A DNA stretch of 38,327 nt. Origin: an uncultured Rhodospirillaceae bacterium. GTDB taxonomy: Bacteria; Pseudomonadota; Alphaproteobacteria; Rhodospirillales; UBA2165. Positions 1 to 8,072 of the stretch are shown here, one piece after another. The DNA lies in assembly GCA_913020445.1 (NCBI GenBank), contig CAJWAR010000041.1, positions 1-38,327 on the forward strand. The letters are read 5' to 3'. The notes under the pieces were generated by a model. The model searched no databases, had not been told where the DNA came from, and saw nothing but the letters and a program-made list of their open reading frames with translations. Position 1 is the first letter of the stretch. Each line of letters begins with the position of its first letter. Made by a program: the position numbers and the translations under genes.

Positions 1-13
1 TTTGAAATTAAGT

Positions 14-43
14 AAAAAGCCTGCACTTGTTGCAGGCTTTTTT
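14..43. terminator. Rho-independent terminator, possibly bidirectional
   Basis: An 8-bp perfect stem (AGCCTGCA/TGCAGGCT) with a 5-nt loop is followed by six T on the plus strand and preceded by five A, so it could terminate transcription in both directions. It probably ends a gene left of the window and insulates rpmB. Confidence 0.85.
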
Positions 44-94
44 AATACGCCCAATGCTTTGGCAACTTTGCAGTGAAATCTCCCCCTAAACCGC

Positions 95-123
95 TTGACT
101 ATGCGGGCTTGGAGCCGTAAAAA
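95..123 (+). promoter_or_regulatory. Candidate sigma70-type promoter of rpmB
   Basis: TTGACT at 95-100 and TAAAAA at 118-123 are separated by 17 bp. The CTTGAC form of the -35 box with a GC-rich spacer is common in alphaproteobacterial housekeeping promoters. The rpmB start lies about 70 nt downstream, leaving room for a structured leader. Confidence 0.5.
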
Positions 124-136
124 GCGCGCTCCAAAC

Positions 137-160
137 GCGAGGTGCCGCAAAACGCCTCGT
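137..160 (+). promoter_or_regulatory. Hairpin in the rpmB 5' leader
   Basis: GCGAGGTG (137-144) can pair fully with CGCCTCGT (153-160), counting two G-U pairs, around an 8-nt loop CCGCAAAA. It lies between the candidate promoter and the L28 start with no T-run after it, so it is a leader stem rather than a terminator. A role in ribosomal-protein autoregulation is inference only. Confidence 0.4.
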
Positions 161-190
161 TAATTTAATTAAGCTAAAAGGATAAGAACC

Positions 191-481
191 ATGGCTCGCC
201 GTTGCGATGTCACCGGAAAAGGTGTTCTAACCGGAAATAATGTCAGCCACGCGCATAATAAGACGCGCCGCCGTTATTTGCCGAACGTTCAGAAAATGAC
301 TTTGTTCTCCGAGACTCTCGGCAAGGTTCGTTTGAAAATATCTGCCGATGCCTTGCGCTCGATTGAGCACAAAGGCGGCCTTGATGCTTTCTTGCTCAAT
401 ACCAGTAATCTCAAATTGGCTCCGGAAGCGATCAAAATCAAAACCCGCATCAAGAAAGCCCAAGCGAAAAAAGCCGCTTAA
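191..481 (+). CDS. rpmB: 50S ribosomal protein L28
   Basis: This is bacterial ribosomal protein L28, a component of the large subunit. The 96-residue product starts with the [11 protein letters not shown] signature, followed by [13 protein letters not shown] and the YLPNVQK segment typical of the family. It ends in a lysine/alanine-rich tail common in alphaproteobacterial L28. Length is normal for the class. The ATG at 191 is preceded by AAAGGA at 177-182. The gene is monocistronic here: it has its own candidate promoter at 95-123 and a strong terminator at 509-531. The identification is secure. A 92-residue open frame on the opposite strand is only its shadow. Confidence 0.97.
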   Translation: MARRCDVTGKGVLTGNNVSHAHNKTRRRYLPNVQKMTLFSETLGKVRLKISADALRSIEHKGGLDAFLLNTSNLKLAPEAIKIKTRIKKAQAKKAA

Positions 482-508
482 GCGTTTTCTTTTTTGCCGT
501 TTCAAGAG

Positions 509-531
509 ACCCGCCAGATGGCGGGTTTTTT
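509..531 (+). terminator. Rho-independent terminator of rpmB
   Basis: A 7-bp stem ACCCGCC/GGCGGGT with a 4-nt loop is followed by a run of T. It sits 28 nt after the rpmB stop codon. Confidence 0.9.
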
Positions 532-747
532 GCGTTTACATCAATTCACACCTTTTTTAATATTTATTCATTACGATGTAACAACGATCTTCTATAGTAT
601 AGCTGATTGGCAAGGAGATTTTCTCTAACGCCATCCATGTTGACCACAGCGACTGTGCTAGAGCTTTTAAAAGTTCGCCGGTCCGGTTTGAAAGTTTAGA
701 TTCCGGCACGCGGCTGGAATGTAACAAGCGACCCTAGGAGGTTCAAC

Positions 748-1020
748 ATGACTAAGTTCCTGATCTCAGATGACAATACCGACGGTTATAAGCTTGAAGA
801 TATCTTGATGGCGGTACGCAAGGATATGCTGGCGCGCTGCGACAAGGTGGTCGACGACCATCGCACTGAAGCCCTTCACGTGATGAATAATAATATGAAA
901 ATTCTCGGTTTGCTCAGCGAATCAATCAATTTGGCGACCGATTCGACCAATGTGCTCAATCGTGCGTTTGGCCCGAGCAAATCAGCAGATGGTGGTGAGC
1001 CGCGCATCGGCAAAAGCTAG
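748..1020 (+). CDS. Small protein of unknown function (90 aa)
   Basis: I do not recognise the family. The ATG at 748 has an excellent Shine-Dalgarno AGGAGG at 736-741, which strongly supports translation. The 90-residue product has an acidic N-terminus (SDDNTDGYKLEDI), a predicted mostly helical middle with regularly spaced leucines and methionines, and a polar Gly/Ser/Lys tail. There is no signal peptide, membrane segment or cysteine pair. It lies between the rpmB terminator and a convergent binding-protein gene only 6 bp away. The 216 bp upstream contain no promoter that I can call with confidence. Confidence 0.8.
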   Translation: MTKFLISDDNTDGYKLEDILMAVRKDMLARCDKVVDDHRTEALHVMNNNMKILGLLSESINLATDSTNVLNRAFGPSKSADGGEPRIGKS

Positions 1021-1026
1021 CAATTA

Positions 1027-1818
1027 TTAATCTATACCCCAGCGCTTCCAAAGTTCTTTGAGCGGACCCGTTGTTTTGCTTTTCGGCAGGTTACCTGCAA
1101 GCTTTCGCAGTAACTGCCCAAGGTATCTCGCTGTCACCGCTGACGATTTCCGAACAATAATGCGATGGGAATAAACCTGATCCAAACGATCTGAAACCAG
1201 GAGCCTTGCACGGTGCTGGGGACTATCCAAAAGGAAGCGGGAAAGATAGGATTTAGTCACGACTGCAATGTCTACGCGGTCTCTTAAAACCAATTTAATA
1301 CTGTCGCCATTATCATCGAGCAATAGCATGTTAAAATTGCTCGTAAGATATTTTGGATCAGCATTAAAATCGGCGAAGCCGTAGTGATAACCTCGCATGC
1401 CGGCAATCGTTTTGCCGCGAAGCTTTGAAAAATATTCTTGGGATCGATTTTGTTTTTTGAGCGTTATATAAACTTCACCGCCTTCCAAGAAGGTGTGTGT
1501 CGATTCAATCGGTAATCCCCGTTTCAGCCATTCCCAATTTGGATTTTCAAACATCATCATATCAAAACTGCCATTTTCAAAATCCTGATAGCGCCGCCGT
1601 GACGTGGTCGGGACAAAGGTGAAATGGTGTTTGGATTGTTGCTCATTGAGCAATTTGATGAGTTCTATCGTTAGGCCACTTGCTTTCATATTTTTATCAA
1701 GATCGACAAAAGGCTCAAACTCGTAACCACCGACCTTGATTTCTTCACTTGCCTGGACTTGGGTAAAAATAAAGAAAACCAAGAATAAGGTGGCGAAAAT
1801 AAAACGTAGTTTTGACAT
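1027..1818 (-). CDS. Periplasmic solute-binding protein, SBP_bac_3 type, without a transporter
   Basis: The product resembles the type-3 (amino-acid) family of periplasmic binding proteins. It has a signal peptide at residues 1-23 (hydrophobic core, then VQA before SEE) and the usual opening strand IKVGGYEFEPFV. The segment ASGLTIELIKLLNEQ matches the region that normally shapes the ligand site, and the C-terminus ends in a lysine-rich helix. I chose the ATG at 1818 (263 aa) over a TTG seven codons upstream because AGGA precedes it and the signal peptide starts cleanly. No ABC permease or ATPase is adjacent, so it may serve a distant transporter or act as a sensory or stand-alone binding protein. 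It is divergent from the MFS gene at 1909. Confidence 0.75.
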   Translation of the reverse strand: MSKLRFIFATLFLVFFIFTQVQASEEIKVGGYEFEPFVDLDKNMKASGLTIELIKLLNEQQSKHHFTFVPTTSRRRYQDFENGSFDMMMFENPNWEWLKRGLPIESTHTFLEGGEVYITLKKQNRSQEYFSKLRGKTIAGMRGYHYGFADFNADPKYLTSNFNMLLLDDNGDSIKLVLRDRVDIAVVTKSYLSRFLLDSPQHRARLLVSDRLDQVYSHRIIVRKSSAVTARYLGQLLRKLAGNLPKSKTTGPLKELWKRWGID

Positions 1819-1864
1819 TTGGGCTTGGGGTCCTGACAAAATTCAAATACATCACTTACAGTTA

Positions 1865-1892
1865 ATATTAGTTCTAAGAACTATTTATTCAA
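1865..1892 (-). promoter_or_regulatory. Candidate promoter of the binding-protein gene
   Basis: On the minus strand TTGAAT (1892-1887) and TAATAT (1870-1865) are separated by 16 bp. The palindrome at 1869-1883 fills the spacer, so a bound regulator would block polymerase. The match to consensus is moderate. Confidence 0.35.
1869..1883. promoter_or_regulatory. 15-bp palindromic operator candidate
   Basis: TAGTTCT-A-AGAACTA is a perfect inverted repeat in the 90-bp space between divergent genes for a binding protein and an MFS importer. Its position suggests joint control of both genes. The regulator is not encoded next to it. Confidence 0.5.
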
Positions 1893-1908
1893 ACCATTTT
1901 GGGATTTT

Positions 1909-3051
1909 ATGACTGCTTTCCGCCTCTCGCTCTTTTATGCCGCTTATTTCGCCATGATCGGCATCATGCTGCCGTTTTGGCCGGTGTGGCTGGAGGCAAA
2001 GGGATTAACACCCGCCAATATCGGTATTGTCATTGGTTCGGCCACCTTCGTCCGGGTGTTTTTTAATCCCTTCGTTGCGCATATCGCTGATCGTCGCGGC
2101 ACGCGACAGCCCATCATCGCGCTGTTGGCGGTATTCGCGGTGATCTTTTTTGCTTTCTTTTTTGTCACCGAAAGCTTTTGGCCGATCTTGCTGGTGACCA
2201 TTCTATTTAGTTGCTGCTGGGGGGCGATGCAGCCCCTCGGCGAAAGCCTGACCATGTTGAGCTCGAAGGCGAACGGCTTTGAATACGGCCGGGTCAGGTT
2301 GTGGGGCTCGCTCGCCTTTATTGCGACGGCCATTATCGCCGGGCGGGTGCTGAGCGATACCACGCCCGACGCGATTATGGTGATGATTTTTGGCAGTGTT
2401 GTCTTGATGTTTGCAGTCACGCTTTTTTTGCCGAAATTACGCACCAGTAAAGCCATGGGCAGCGGCTTTCCGATTGCTCCTCTGCTGCGCAATAGGGCGT
2501 TTTTACTGGTGCTTATCGCGGCAGCACTAATTCAATCGAGCCATGCTGTCTATTACGGGTTCGGCACCATCCATTGGCAAAAAGCAGGTATCTCGGACAC
2601 GGTGATTGGTGTGCTCTGGGCGGAAGGCGTGATTGCCGAGGTGATCTTGTTTAGCTTTGGTGCTGCCGTGCTGCGCTACACCGGACCGATGCGGTTGATC
2701 ATTCTAGGTGGCCTCGCCGGTATTTTACGTTGGCTCGGTACCGGGATGGATGACAGTTTGCCGGTGCTGTTTGTTTTGCAGGCGCTGCACGGTCTCACTT
2801 TTGGCGCAACTCATTTGGGCGTCATTCATTTCATCAGTGACAAGGTACCGGAAGAATTGTCGGCGACCGCGCTCAGCCTTTATTCGGCTGTCGTCATGGG
2901 GCTGGCGATGGGCTTGATGGTGATGGCGTCAGGTCACCTTTACGGCGCCTTTGGGGGGCAGGCCTATTTCGTGGTCGCCGGCATGGCGGCACTCGGCGGG
3001 CTATTGGCGTTTATTGTCCGCCAAAGCAACATTCAAATTATCAGCAATTAG
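1909..3051 (+). CDS. MFS transporter, HcaT-like (MFS_1_like)
   Basis: This is a 380-residue major facilitator with about 12 hydrophobic segments, expected in the inner membrane. The conserved loop after the second helix is visible as DRRGTRQ (residues 61-67). The N-terminal YAAYFAMIGIMLPFWPVWLEAKGL segment resembles the 3-phenylpropionate permease (HcaT) subgroup, and the MQPLGESLTM stretch in the fourth helix region fits it. The substrate cannot be read from sequence; proton-coupled import of a small organic acid is only a family-based guess. The ATG at 1909 is preceded by a weak GGGA. It is divergent from the binding protein and convergent with cobT. Confidence 0.8.
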   Translation: MTAFRLSLFYAAYFAMIGIMLPFWPVWLEAKGLTPANIGIVIGSATFVRVFFNPFVAHIADRRGTRQPIIALLAVFAVIFFAFFFVTESFWPILLVTILFSCCWGAMQPLGESLTMLSSKANGFEYGRVRLWGSLAFIATAIIAGRVLSDTTPDAIMVMIFGSVVLMFAVTLFLPKLRTSKAMGSGFPIAPLLRNRAFLLVLIAAALIQSSHAVYYGFGTIHWQKAGISDTVIGVLWAEGVIAEVILFSFGAAVLRYTGPMRLIILGGLAGILRWLGTGMDDSLPVLFVLQALHGLTFGATHLGVIHFISDKVPEELSATALSLYSAVVMGLAMGLMVMASGHLYGAFGGQAYFVVAGMAALGGLLAFIVRQSNIQIISN

Positions 3052-3115
3052 TAAGTTTTGCGCGCAAAGATCATCAAAATGCGAGCATTTAAATAAATTC
3101 AATTAAATCAGAGGC

Positions 3116-4972
3116 TTAATGACGGGTGGTTCGGTCAATTCGACGATTCGATTCATTGTCGAACAGCTCGGTTAAATTCTGCATCATCGTGCCACCCAAT
3201 TCTTCCGCATCATTGATGGTGACCGCGCGGCGATAATAGCGGGTCACATCATGGCCAATACCAATGGCGGTAATCTCAATGGGTGAATAATTCTCGATAT
3301 AATCAATAACGTCACGCAAATGACGCTCGAGATAATTGCCGGGATTGACCGACAGCGTCGCATCATCCACCGGCGCACCATCGGAAATCACCATCAGAAT
3401 GCGGCGTTGTTCCGGCCGCCCGATCAGCCGGTTATAGGCCCACAGCAATGCTTCACCGTCGATGTTTTCTTTCAGCAGGCCTTCACGCAGCATCAGGCCG
3501 AGGTTCTTGCGGGCGCGCCGCCACGGTGCATCGGCGGACTTATAAACTATGTGACGCAGATCGTTAAGCCGTCCAGGATTAGCGGGTTTGCCGGCGGTGA
3601 CCCATTCTTCACGAGCTTGGCCACCTTTCCAGGCGCGGGTGGTAAAGCCCAGCACTTCGACTTTGACCGCGCAGCGTTCCAGTGTGCGCGAGATGATATC
3701 AGCACTCATGGCAGCCACCGAGATTGGCCGGCCGCGCATGGAACCGGAATTATCAATCAGCAGCGTCACCACGGTATCCCGGAAATTACTTTCGTTTTCG
3801 ACTTTGTAGGACAGGGGGTGCATCGGATTGGTAACAACGCGCGACAAACGCCCGGCATCCAGGATGCCTTCATCAAGATCAAATTCCCACCAGCGTTGCT
3901 GTTGCGCCATTAATTTACGCTGCAAGCGGTTGGCGAGTCGGGAGACCACGCCTTGCATATGGGAAAGCTGTTGATCCAGTTGACCGCGCAGCCGGGTCAG
4001 TTCTTCCGGCTCACAAAGCTCCTCGGCGGCAATCATTTCATCATGGGACATGGTGAAGGCACGGTAGGATTCCACTTTGCCGTCCGGGAAATCCGGGCGC
4101 TGCGGCTGGCCCTGCATTGAAGAAGAGGGGTCTTCTTCGGTTTCCTCAGCGGACATATCTTCCATGTCTTCGAGGTCGTCCGGGTCGAGGCCCTCAAAGT
4201 CCATATCTTCGTGATCACCGTCTTCGTCGCCGCCATCCTGTTGAGCGTCTTCACTATCAACTTGATCCTGATCTTCAGAATTTTCCTGGTCGGATTCTTC
4301 ACCCTGTTCACCTTCGCCTTCACCTTCGGATTCAGCCGGCAAATCGAGGTCTTCCAGGATATTTCGGATGGTTTCGCCAAATTGTTCCTGGTCATGGAGA
4401 CAGGATTTAAGCTTGTTTATTTTACGGCCCGCTTTGTCTTCGAGCCAGGACCGCCAGGCTTCCATTAAGGGTTGGGCGGAATCTGGCGCCGGTAAACCGG
4501 TCAGTTTTTCGCGCAACAGCATACCAACCGCATCGGCAATTTGATGTTCTTCACGGTCAGTGACCAAATGGTAACCTTTTTCCCGGCTGCGAACTTCGTG
4601 GTAGTTACCCAGATTTTGGGCAACGCCGGTCAGCACACGGGAGCCTAGCGCTTCGACGCGGGCTTGCTCGGCAATATCAAAAAGATCGGCACTATTACCG
4701 CCCATCGGACGCTGGCGGTTATAGGTTTTGGTGTCGTTGTAGCGGAGCCGGAGCGCTGCCGCATCAGCTTCACCCCGTAGAACATGCAAATCACCCTTAG
4801 CAAATTGACGCGCCGGCGTCGGCAAGCGGGCCTGACTGCCATCTTCGGTTCGGGTCAGGCCATGCGCCCCCGGCGCAAACGCAACCGTCACGTCGTCACG
4901 GGCCGACACGGCTTTCACGGCGGCTTCGGTAACGCGTTTGATCAGGTCTTGGCTTTCCTGGTCTCCCGACAT
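3116..4972 (-). CDS. cobT: Aerobic cobaltochelatase subunit CobT
   Basis: CobT works with the AAA+ subunit CobS and the large subunit CobN to insert cobalt into hydrogenobyrinate a,c-diamide in the oxygen-dependent B12 pathway. The 618-residue protein has the CobT order: an N-terminal region with the TYNRQRP motif near 84-90, a very acidic Glu/Asp linker at about 212-283, and a C-terminal von Willebrand A domain. Its metal-site motif DNSGS is at 407-411, followed by [16 protein letters not shown]. The ATG at 4972 is preceded by AAGGAG 5 nt away. It lies 25 bp after cobS in the same direction. cobN and the other cob genes are not in this window. Confidence 0.93.
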   Translation of the reverse strand: MSGDQESQDLIKRVTEAAVKAVSARDDVTVAFAPGAHGLTRTEDGSQARLPTPARQFAKGDLHVLRGEADAAALRLRYNDTKTYNRQRPMGGNSADLFDIAEQARVEALGSRVLTGVAQNLGNYHEVRSREKGYHLVTDREEHQIADAVGMLLREKLTGLPAPDSAQPLMEAWRSWLEDKAGRKINKLKSCLHDQEQFGETIRNILEDLDLPAESEGEGEGEQGEESDQENSEDQDQVDSEDAQQDGGDEDGDHEDMDFEGLDPDDLEDMEDMSAEETEEDPSSSMQGQPQRPDFPDGKVESYRAFTMSHDEMIAAEELCEPEELTRLRGQLDQQLSHMQGVVSRLANRLQRKLMAQQQRWWEFDLDEGILDAGRLSRVVTNPMHPLSYKVENESNFRDTVVTLLIDNSGSMRGRPISVAAMSADIISRTLERCAVKVEVLGFTTRAWKGGQAREEWVTAGKPANPGRLNDLRHIVYKSADAPWRRARKNLGLMLREGLLKENIDGEALLWAYNRLIGRPEQRRILMVISDGAPVDDATLSVNPGNYLERHLRDVIDYIENYSPIEITAIGIGHDVTRYYRRAVTINDAEELGGTMMQNLTELFDNESNRRIDRTTRH

Positions 4973-4997
4973 AGGAGCTCCTTAAATCTCTAAAGCT

Positions 4998-5999
4998 TTA
5001 AGAGAGAGTGACGTTGGCAGCCGATTCCGGCAGTTCTTCACCAAAGCAGCGCTGGTAATATTCGGCAATAACCGGACGCTCGACCTCGTCACATTTGTTG
5101 AGGAACGTCAGCCGGAAGGCAAAGCCTAAATCACCAAAGATTTGCTCGTTCTCGCCCCAAATAATAACCGTCCGGGGAGACATCACCGTTGACACGTCAC
5201 CATTGATAAATCCGGAGCGCGTCAGATCAGCAAGTTCGACCATTTTCTTAACTCTTTCCTGGCCTTCCGCGGTGTTGTAAGCCGGAACCTTCGACAAAAT
5301 AATTTCTTCCTCGGCGTCATGCTCCAGATAGTTCAACGTGGTGACGATGTTCCAACGGTCCATTTGGCCTTGGTTAATCTGTTGGGTACCGTGATAAAGA
5401 CCCGTCGTATCACCGAGACCGACCGTGTTAGAAGTCGAAAACAGACGAAAATAATTGTGCGGTTTAATCACCTTGCTTTGGTCGAGCAGGGTTAATTTAC
5501 CTTCAACTTCCAACACCCGCTGGATCACAAACATCACATCCGGCCGGCCAGCGTCATATTCATCGAAGACAAGTGCTGCCGGGTTTTGCAGGCACCAAGG
5601 TAAAATCCCTTCTCTAAATTCGGTAACTTGGTGGCCGTCTCTCATGACAATCGCGTCTTTACCGATCAAATCAATACGGCTGATATGGCTATCGAGATTA
5701 ACCCGGATGCAGGGCCAGTTGAGGCGGGCTGCCACCTGCTCAATATGGGTTGATTTTCCGGTGCCGTGATAGCCTTGGATCATAACCCGGCGGTTATGGG
5801 CAAAGCCGGCAAGGATCGCCATTGTCGTATCATGGTCGAACCGGTAGGCGTCATCGACAATGGGTACGTATTCGTTGCCTTCGCTAAACGCCGGGACTTC
5901 CATATCGGTATCAATGCCAAAAACCTGGCGTGCCGATACGGTTATATCTGGTGTATCGAGTGGGAAAGTACCCGCTCCATGTGAAGTGGTTTCGCTCAT
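4998..5999 (-). CDS. cobS: Aerobic cobaltochelatase AAA+ subunit CobS
   Basis: CobS is the MoxR-type AAA+ ATPase that forms the motor ring with CobT and drives CobN. The 333-residue protein has a Walker A at 76-84 (GYHGTGKST), a Walker B at 142-151 ([10 protein letters not shown]), and a sensor-1 type segment [12 protein letters not shown] near 187-197. The length matches the family. Start ATG at 5999 has a GGAAAG about 7 nt upstream. It lies between the J-domain gene and cobT on the same strand, an arrangement common in Alphaproteobacteria. Related MoxR ATPases are the only alternative, and the pairing with cobT makes cobS secure. Confidence 0.94.
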   Translation of the reverse strand: MSETTSHGAGTFPLDTPDITVSARQVFGIDTDMEVPAFSEGNEYVPIVDDAYRFDHDTTMAILAGFAHNRRVMIQGYHGTGKSTHIEQVAARLNWPCIRVNLDSHISRIDLIGKDAIVMRDGHQVTEFREGILPWCLQNPAALVFDEYDAGRPDVMFVIQRVLEVEGKLTLLDQSKVIKPHNYFRLFSTSNTVGLGDTTGLYHGTQQINQGQMDRWNIVTTLNYLEHDAEEEIILSKVPAYNTAEGQERVKKMVELADLTRSGFINGDVSTVMSPRTVIIWGENEQIFGDLGFAFRLTFLNKCDEVERPVIAEYYQRCFGEELPESAANVTLS

Positions 6000-6051
6000 A
6001 TTATTCTTTCCGATAGCTAACTGTGATCAACGACCTAAACCCAGCCCGAAC

Positions 6052-6678
6052 CTATTCGGGTAGCAGGCAATTCATAATCGTTTCATAGGCCTCGTTGATC
6101 TGTTTGAACCTTTCTTCTGACTTCTTGTCACCGCCGGTAACGTCCGGGTGGTAGCGTTTTACCAGCAGTTTGTATCTCGCCTTGAGTTCTATGACCGTCA
6201 CGGAAACATCAAGGTCCAATGTTGCGAGAGCTGCTCTCTCCGCTGCAGATAAAGACGTTTTCGGCGCTGTATTTGCAGCATGTTTAAAAGATGTCTCTGC
6301 GGTAAAAAAACCAAAGGGATCATCCAAATTTTCAAAACCTGGTCCGAAATCACCTGGACCGAACGAAGCGTCGAAATCATATTGTGACGCTCTATTCCGC
6401 CGGTCTCCCAACGGCCAAGTCGGTCGATTCCAAGTCGTATCTGAGCGCACGAGTCGATCAACTTGTTCGTCAGACATGCCTTCATAATAGTTCCAAGACC
6501 TATTGTAAATGCGTACGTGCTCTAAACAAAACCAGCGATACTCGCGAATATACTCCCGTGATCGGGGCGCGCGATGTTCTGCCTCACTTTTGCAACCTGG
6601 CCAATCGCACATTTGGATGCTCGATTCACCCGTAGTGTCGCCTATTGGCGCAAAAATATTGTCGGGATTATAGGTCAT
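6052..6678 (-). CDS. J-domain protein of the cobS-cobT locus
   Basis: This is a DnaJ-type co-chaperone with the J domain at the C-terminus. The HPD tripeptide is seen in [18 protein letters not shown], followed by the usual helix-3/4 pattern [11 protein letters not shown]. The N-terminal half has a CDWPGC pair and a [11 protein letters not shown] segment, which could form a small metal site. Proteins of this architecture often precede cobS in Alphaproteobacteria, so a role in assembling or remodelling the chelatase AAA+ complex is plausible but inferred. I prefer the ATG at 6678 (208 aa). Upstream ATGs at 6744 and 6753 are in frame, but none of these starts has a clear Shine-Dalgarno, so the N-terminus is uncertain. 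Confidence 0.82.
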   Translation of the reverse strand: MTYNPDNIFAPIGDTTGESSIQMCDWPGCKSEAEHRAPRSREYIREYRWFCLEHVRIYNRSWNYYEGMSDEQVDRLVRSDTTWNRPTWPLGDRRNRASQYDFDASFGPGDFGPGFENLDDPFGFFTAETSFKHAANTAPKTSLSAAERAALATLDLDVSVTVIELKARYKLLVKRYHPDVTGGDKKSEERFKQINEAYETIMNCLLPE

Positions 6679-7115
6679 AATAGTGTAATATGGGTGCAAA
6701 AATGAGCACTGGCAAGTACCGCCATTCTTCAATTTATCTCGCATTAATATCATAATGTGGAATTAATGTAAGATAGGCTATAGGAGGCACGTTTTTCTTG
6801 GGTTTTCCTATTCGGCAGACTTTTTACGAGAAAAAACTGGCCGTTTGAATGTCATTGAAATAAATCGAAATATTTTAACGCTTGAAATATGAGTACTCCG
6901 CTACCAAATTCATTGTAGTATCGAAATAATGGGGTGTTAATTTCATATAATATTGGGGGTTATCATTTAAAGTGGAAATTCTTAAAATTTAATATCTCAT
7001 ATTGTCATTTAACAACAAATAAGAGTAATACTGTTAAATGGCTTTTAAACTAAAAAAATGTTTGGCCGCGAGGGAAAAGTCAAACCAAAATTATTAACGA
7101 AAAAAGTAGAAAAAT
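6679..7115. other. AT-rich intergenic region without a supported gene
   Basis: These 437 bp separate the J-domain gene (minus) from the RHH gene (plus). The base composition is much richer in A+T than the surrounding genes and I see no convincing open frame. An AGGAGG-like sequence near 6782 has no good start codon at normal spacing. The main structure is the inverted repeat at 7006-7040. A single CATTTAA half-site also occurs near 6964. Confidence 0.6.
7006..7040. promoter_or_regulatory. Inverted repeat upstream of the RHH gene
   Basis: CATTTAACA (7006-7014) and TGTTAAATG (7032-7040) form perfect 9-bp arms around a 17-nt AT-rich spacer. The pair ends about 75 bp before the RHH gene start. 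Ribbon-helix-helix proteins usually bind repeated short sites, so this could be an autoregulatory operator. That assignment is inference. Confidence 0.45.
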
Positions 7116-7409
7116 ATGACACACGAATATGTACGCAAAAATGTGACCATCCACGGTCACCGGACCAGCATGAGCCTTGAAAAGGCAATTTGGTCAGGCT
7201 TGGAAGAGATCTGTGAACGTGAAGACGTTACTTTTAATCAATTGTGTTCCCTGATTGACCGTTCACGAGTAACCACCAGCCGGACATCCGCAGTGCGCAC
7301 TTTTATTGTCAATTATTACCGCTACATCGCTGACAAATGTTCGGATCGGAACTGTATTAGCGGTAAAGTAGGTATCGGCCTTGAGACAATCGCGGTAAAA
7401 ATCGATTAG
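7116..7409 (+). CDS. Ribbon-helix-helix domain protein (RHH_4 type)
   Basis: The 97-residue product matches the alphaproteobacterial RHH_4 pattern: a basic strand segment RKNVTIHGHRTSMSLEKAIWSGLEEIC, then TFNQLCSLIDRSR and the closing TSAVRTFIVNYYRYIAD. The strand would insert in the DNA major groove as a dimer, so a small DNA-binding regulator is likely. There is no purine-rich Shine-Dalgarno directly before the ATG at 7116, only an A-rich leader, so the start is probable rather than proven. It converges on the DUF2889 gene with an 18-bp gap. No toxin gene follows, so it does not look like the antitoxin of a toxin-antitoxin pair. Confidence 0.78.
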   Translation: MTHEYVRKNVTIHGHRTSMSLEKAIWSGLEEICEREDVTFNQLCSLIDRSRVTTSRTSAVRTFIVNYYRYIADKCSDRNCISGKVGIGLETIAVKID

Positions 7410-7427
7410 TCCAAGACCTCGTACCTG

Positions 7428-7982
7428 CTACTCGGTTTCATCCCCTTCATAATAATCGGGCCAAAAATTCTTGACCACTGGACCGTCGGCGGTGAAGGCG
7501 TGACAAGTATCAATAACTATCGGCCGCTTTTTCGGTTTTTTTGTTAAGCTGGCCTTTTTCGGGACGATCGACTGATAAGCGGTCGTCGCTAAAGGCCCCA
7601 TTAACAATTGATTGATATGGGTGCAACCTTTGATACCGCCGATGACTTTATGCACATTGCGGGTCCAGCCGGACGTTATTTTCATTCCTTTGAGCGCTTT
7701 GACACCGTCGTTAACGGCTGGGCAGATGTGAAATGGTCCAGCTTCGGTCGACGCCTCGGCATCCTGAACGATCAGGTCGGTATCGACGGTGAGACGAACG
7801 AACATATCGTGGACTGGTGTGCCGGCGCTAATCATGCCACGTTCCTTATTGTCGAAGGTATAGGTCTTGGTGTCGGTGATGCGGCCTTCAATATCCCACA
7901 TGCCATCTTCACGCTCATATCCCACACAGCGCACTTCGCGGGTGTGAATATGTTTTCGTTTTACAGGTGGTGACAATGGCAT
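7428..7982 (-). CDS. DUF2889 family protein
   Basis: The product (184 aa) fits DUF2889: an N-terminal HTREVRCVGYEREDGMWDIEGRITDTKTY segment, then AGTPVHDMFVRLTVD, and the cysteine-bearing GGIKGCTHINQLLMGPLATTAYQS block. The function of this family is not established; it appears in several proteobacterial catabolic contexts. There is no signal peptide or membrane segment. A strong AAGGAG (7995-7990) supports the ATG at 7982. The gene stands alone, convergent with the RHH gene and about 90 bp after corC on the same strand. Confidence 0.82.
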   Translation of the reverse strand: MPLSPPVKRKHIHTREVRCVGYEREDGMWDIEGRITDTKTYTFDNKERGMISAGTPVHDMFVRLTVDTDLIVQDAEASTEAGPFHICPAVNDGVKALKGMKITSGWTRNVHKVIGGIKGCTHINQLLMGPLATTAYQSIVPKKASLTKKPKKRPIVIDTCHAFTADGPVVKNFWPDYYEGDETE

Positions 7983-8072
7983 GTTAAATCTCCTTAAGAA
8001 CTCGCAATTTGATTTCCAGGGCGGTCTTAGGTGAATAAAGGTGATTGGTCAAATTGATTGGGGATGGGCGGC

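Noticed and set aside
227..505. 92-residue open frame opposite rpmB
   Set aside because: It is the antisense shadow of the L28 gene, with no Shine-Dalgarno or recognisable motif.
3077..3091. AAATGC-GA-GCATTT hairpin between the MFS gene and cobT as a terminator
   Set aside because: The loop would be only 2 nt and no T-run follows on either strand.
3320..3913. 197-residue open frame on the plus strand inside cobT
   Set aside because: It runs antisense to the VWA domain of cobT, whose conserved motifs explain the sequence.
6781..6850. AGGAGG followed by a possible 16-codon TTG-initiated peptide
   Set aside because: The spacing to TTG is 10 nt, the peptide is very short and no conservation can be shown.
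7116..7982. RHH protein plus DUF2889 gene as a toxin-antitoxin pair
   Set aside because: They are convergent, not an operon, and DUF2889 has no toxin features; the RHH type is that of stand-alone alphaproteobacterial regulators.
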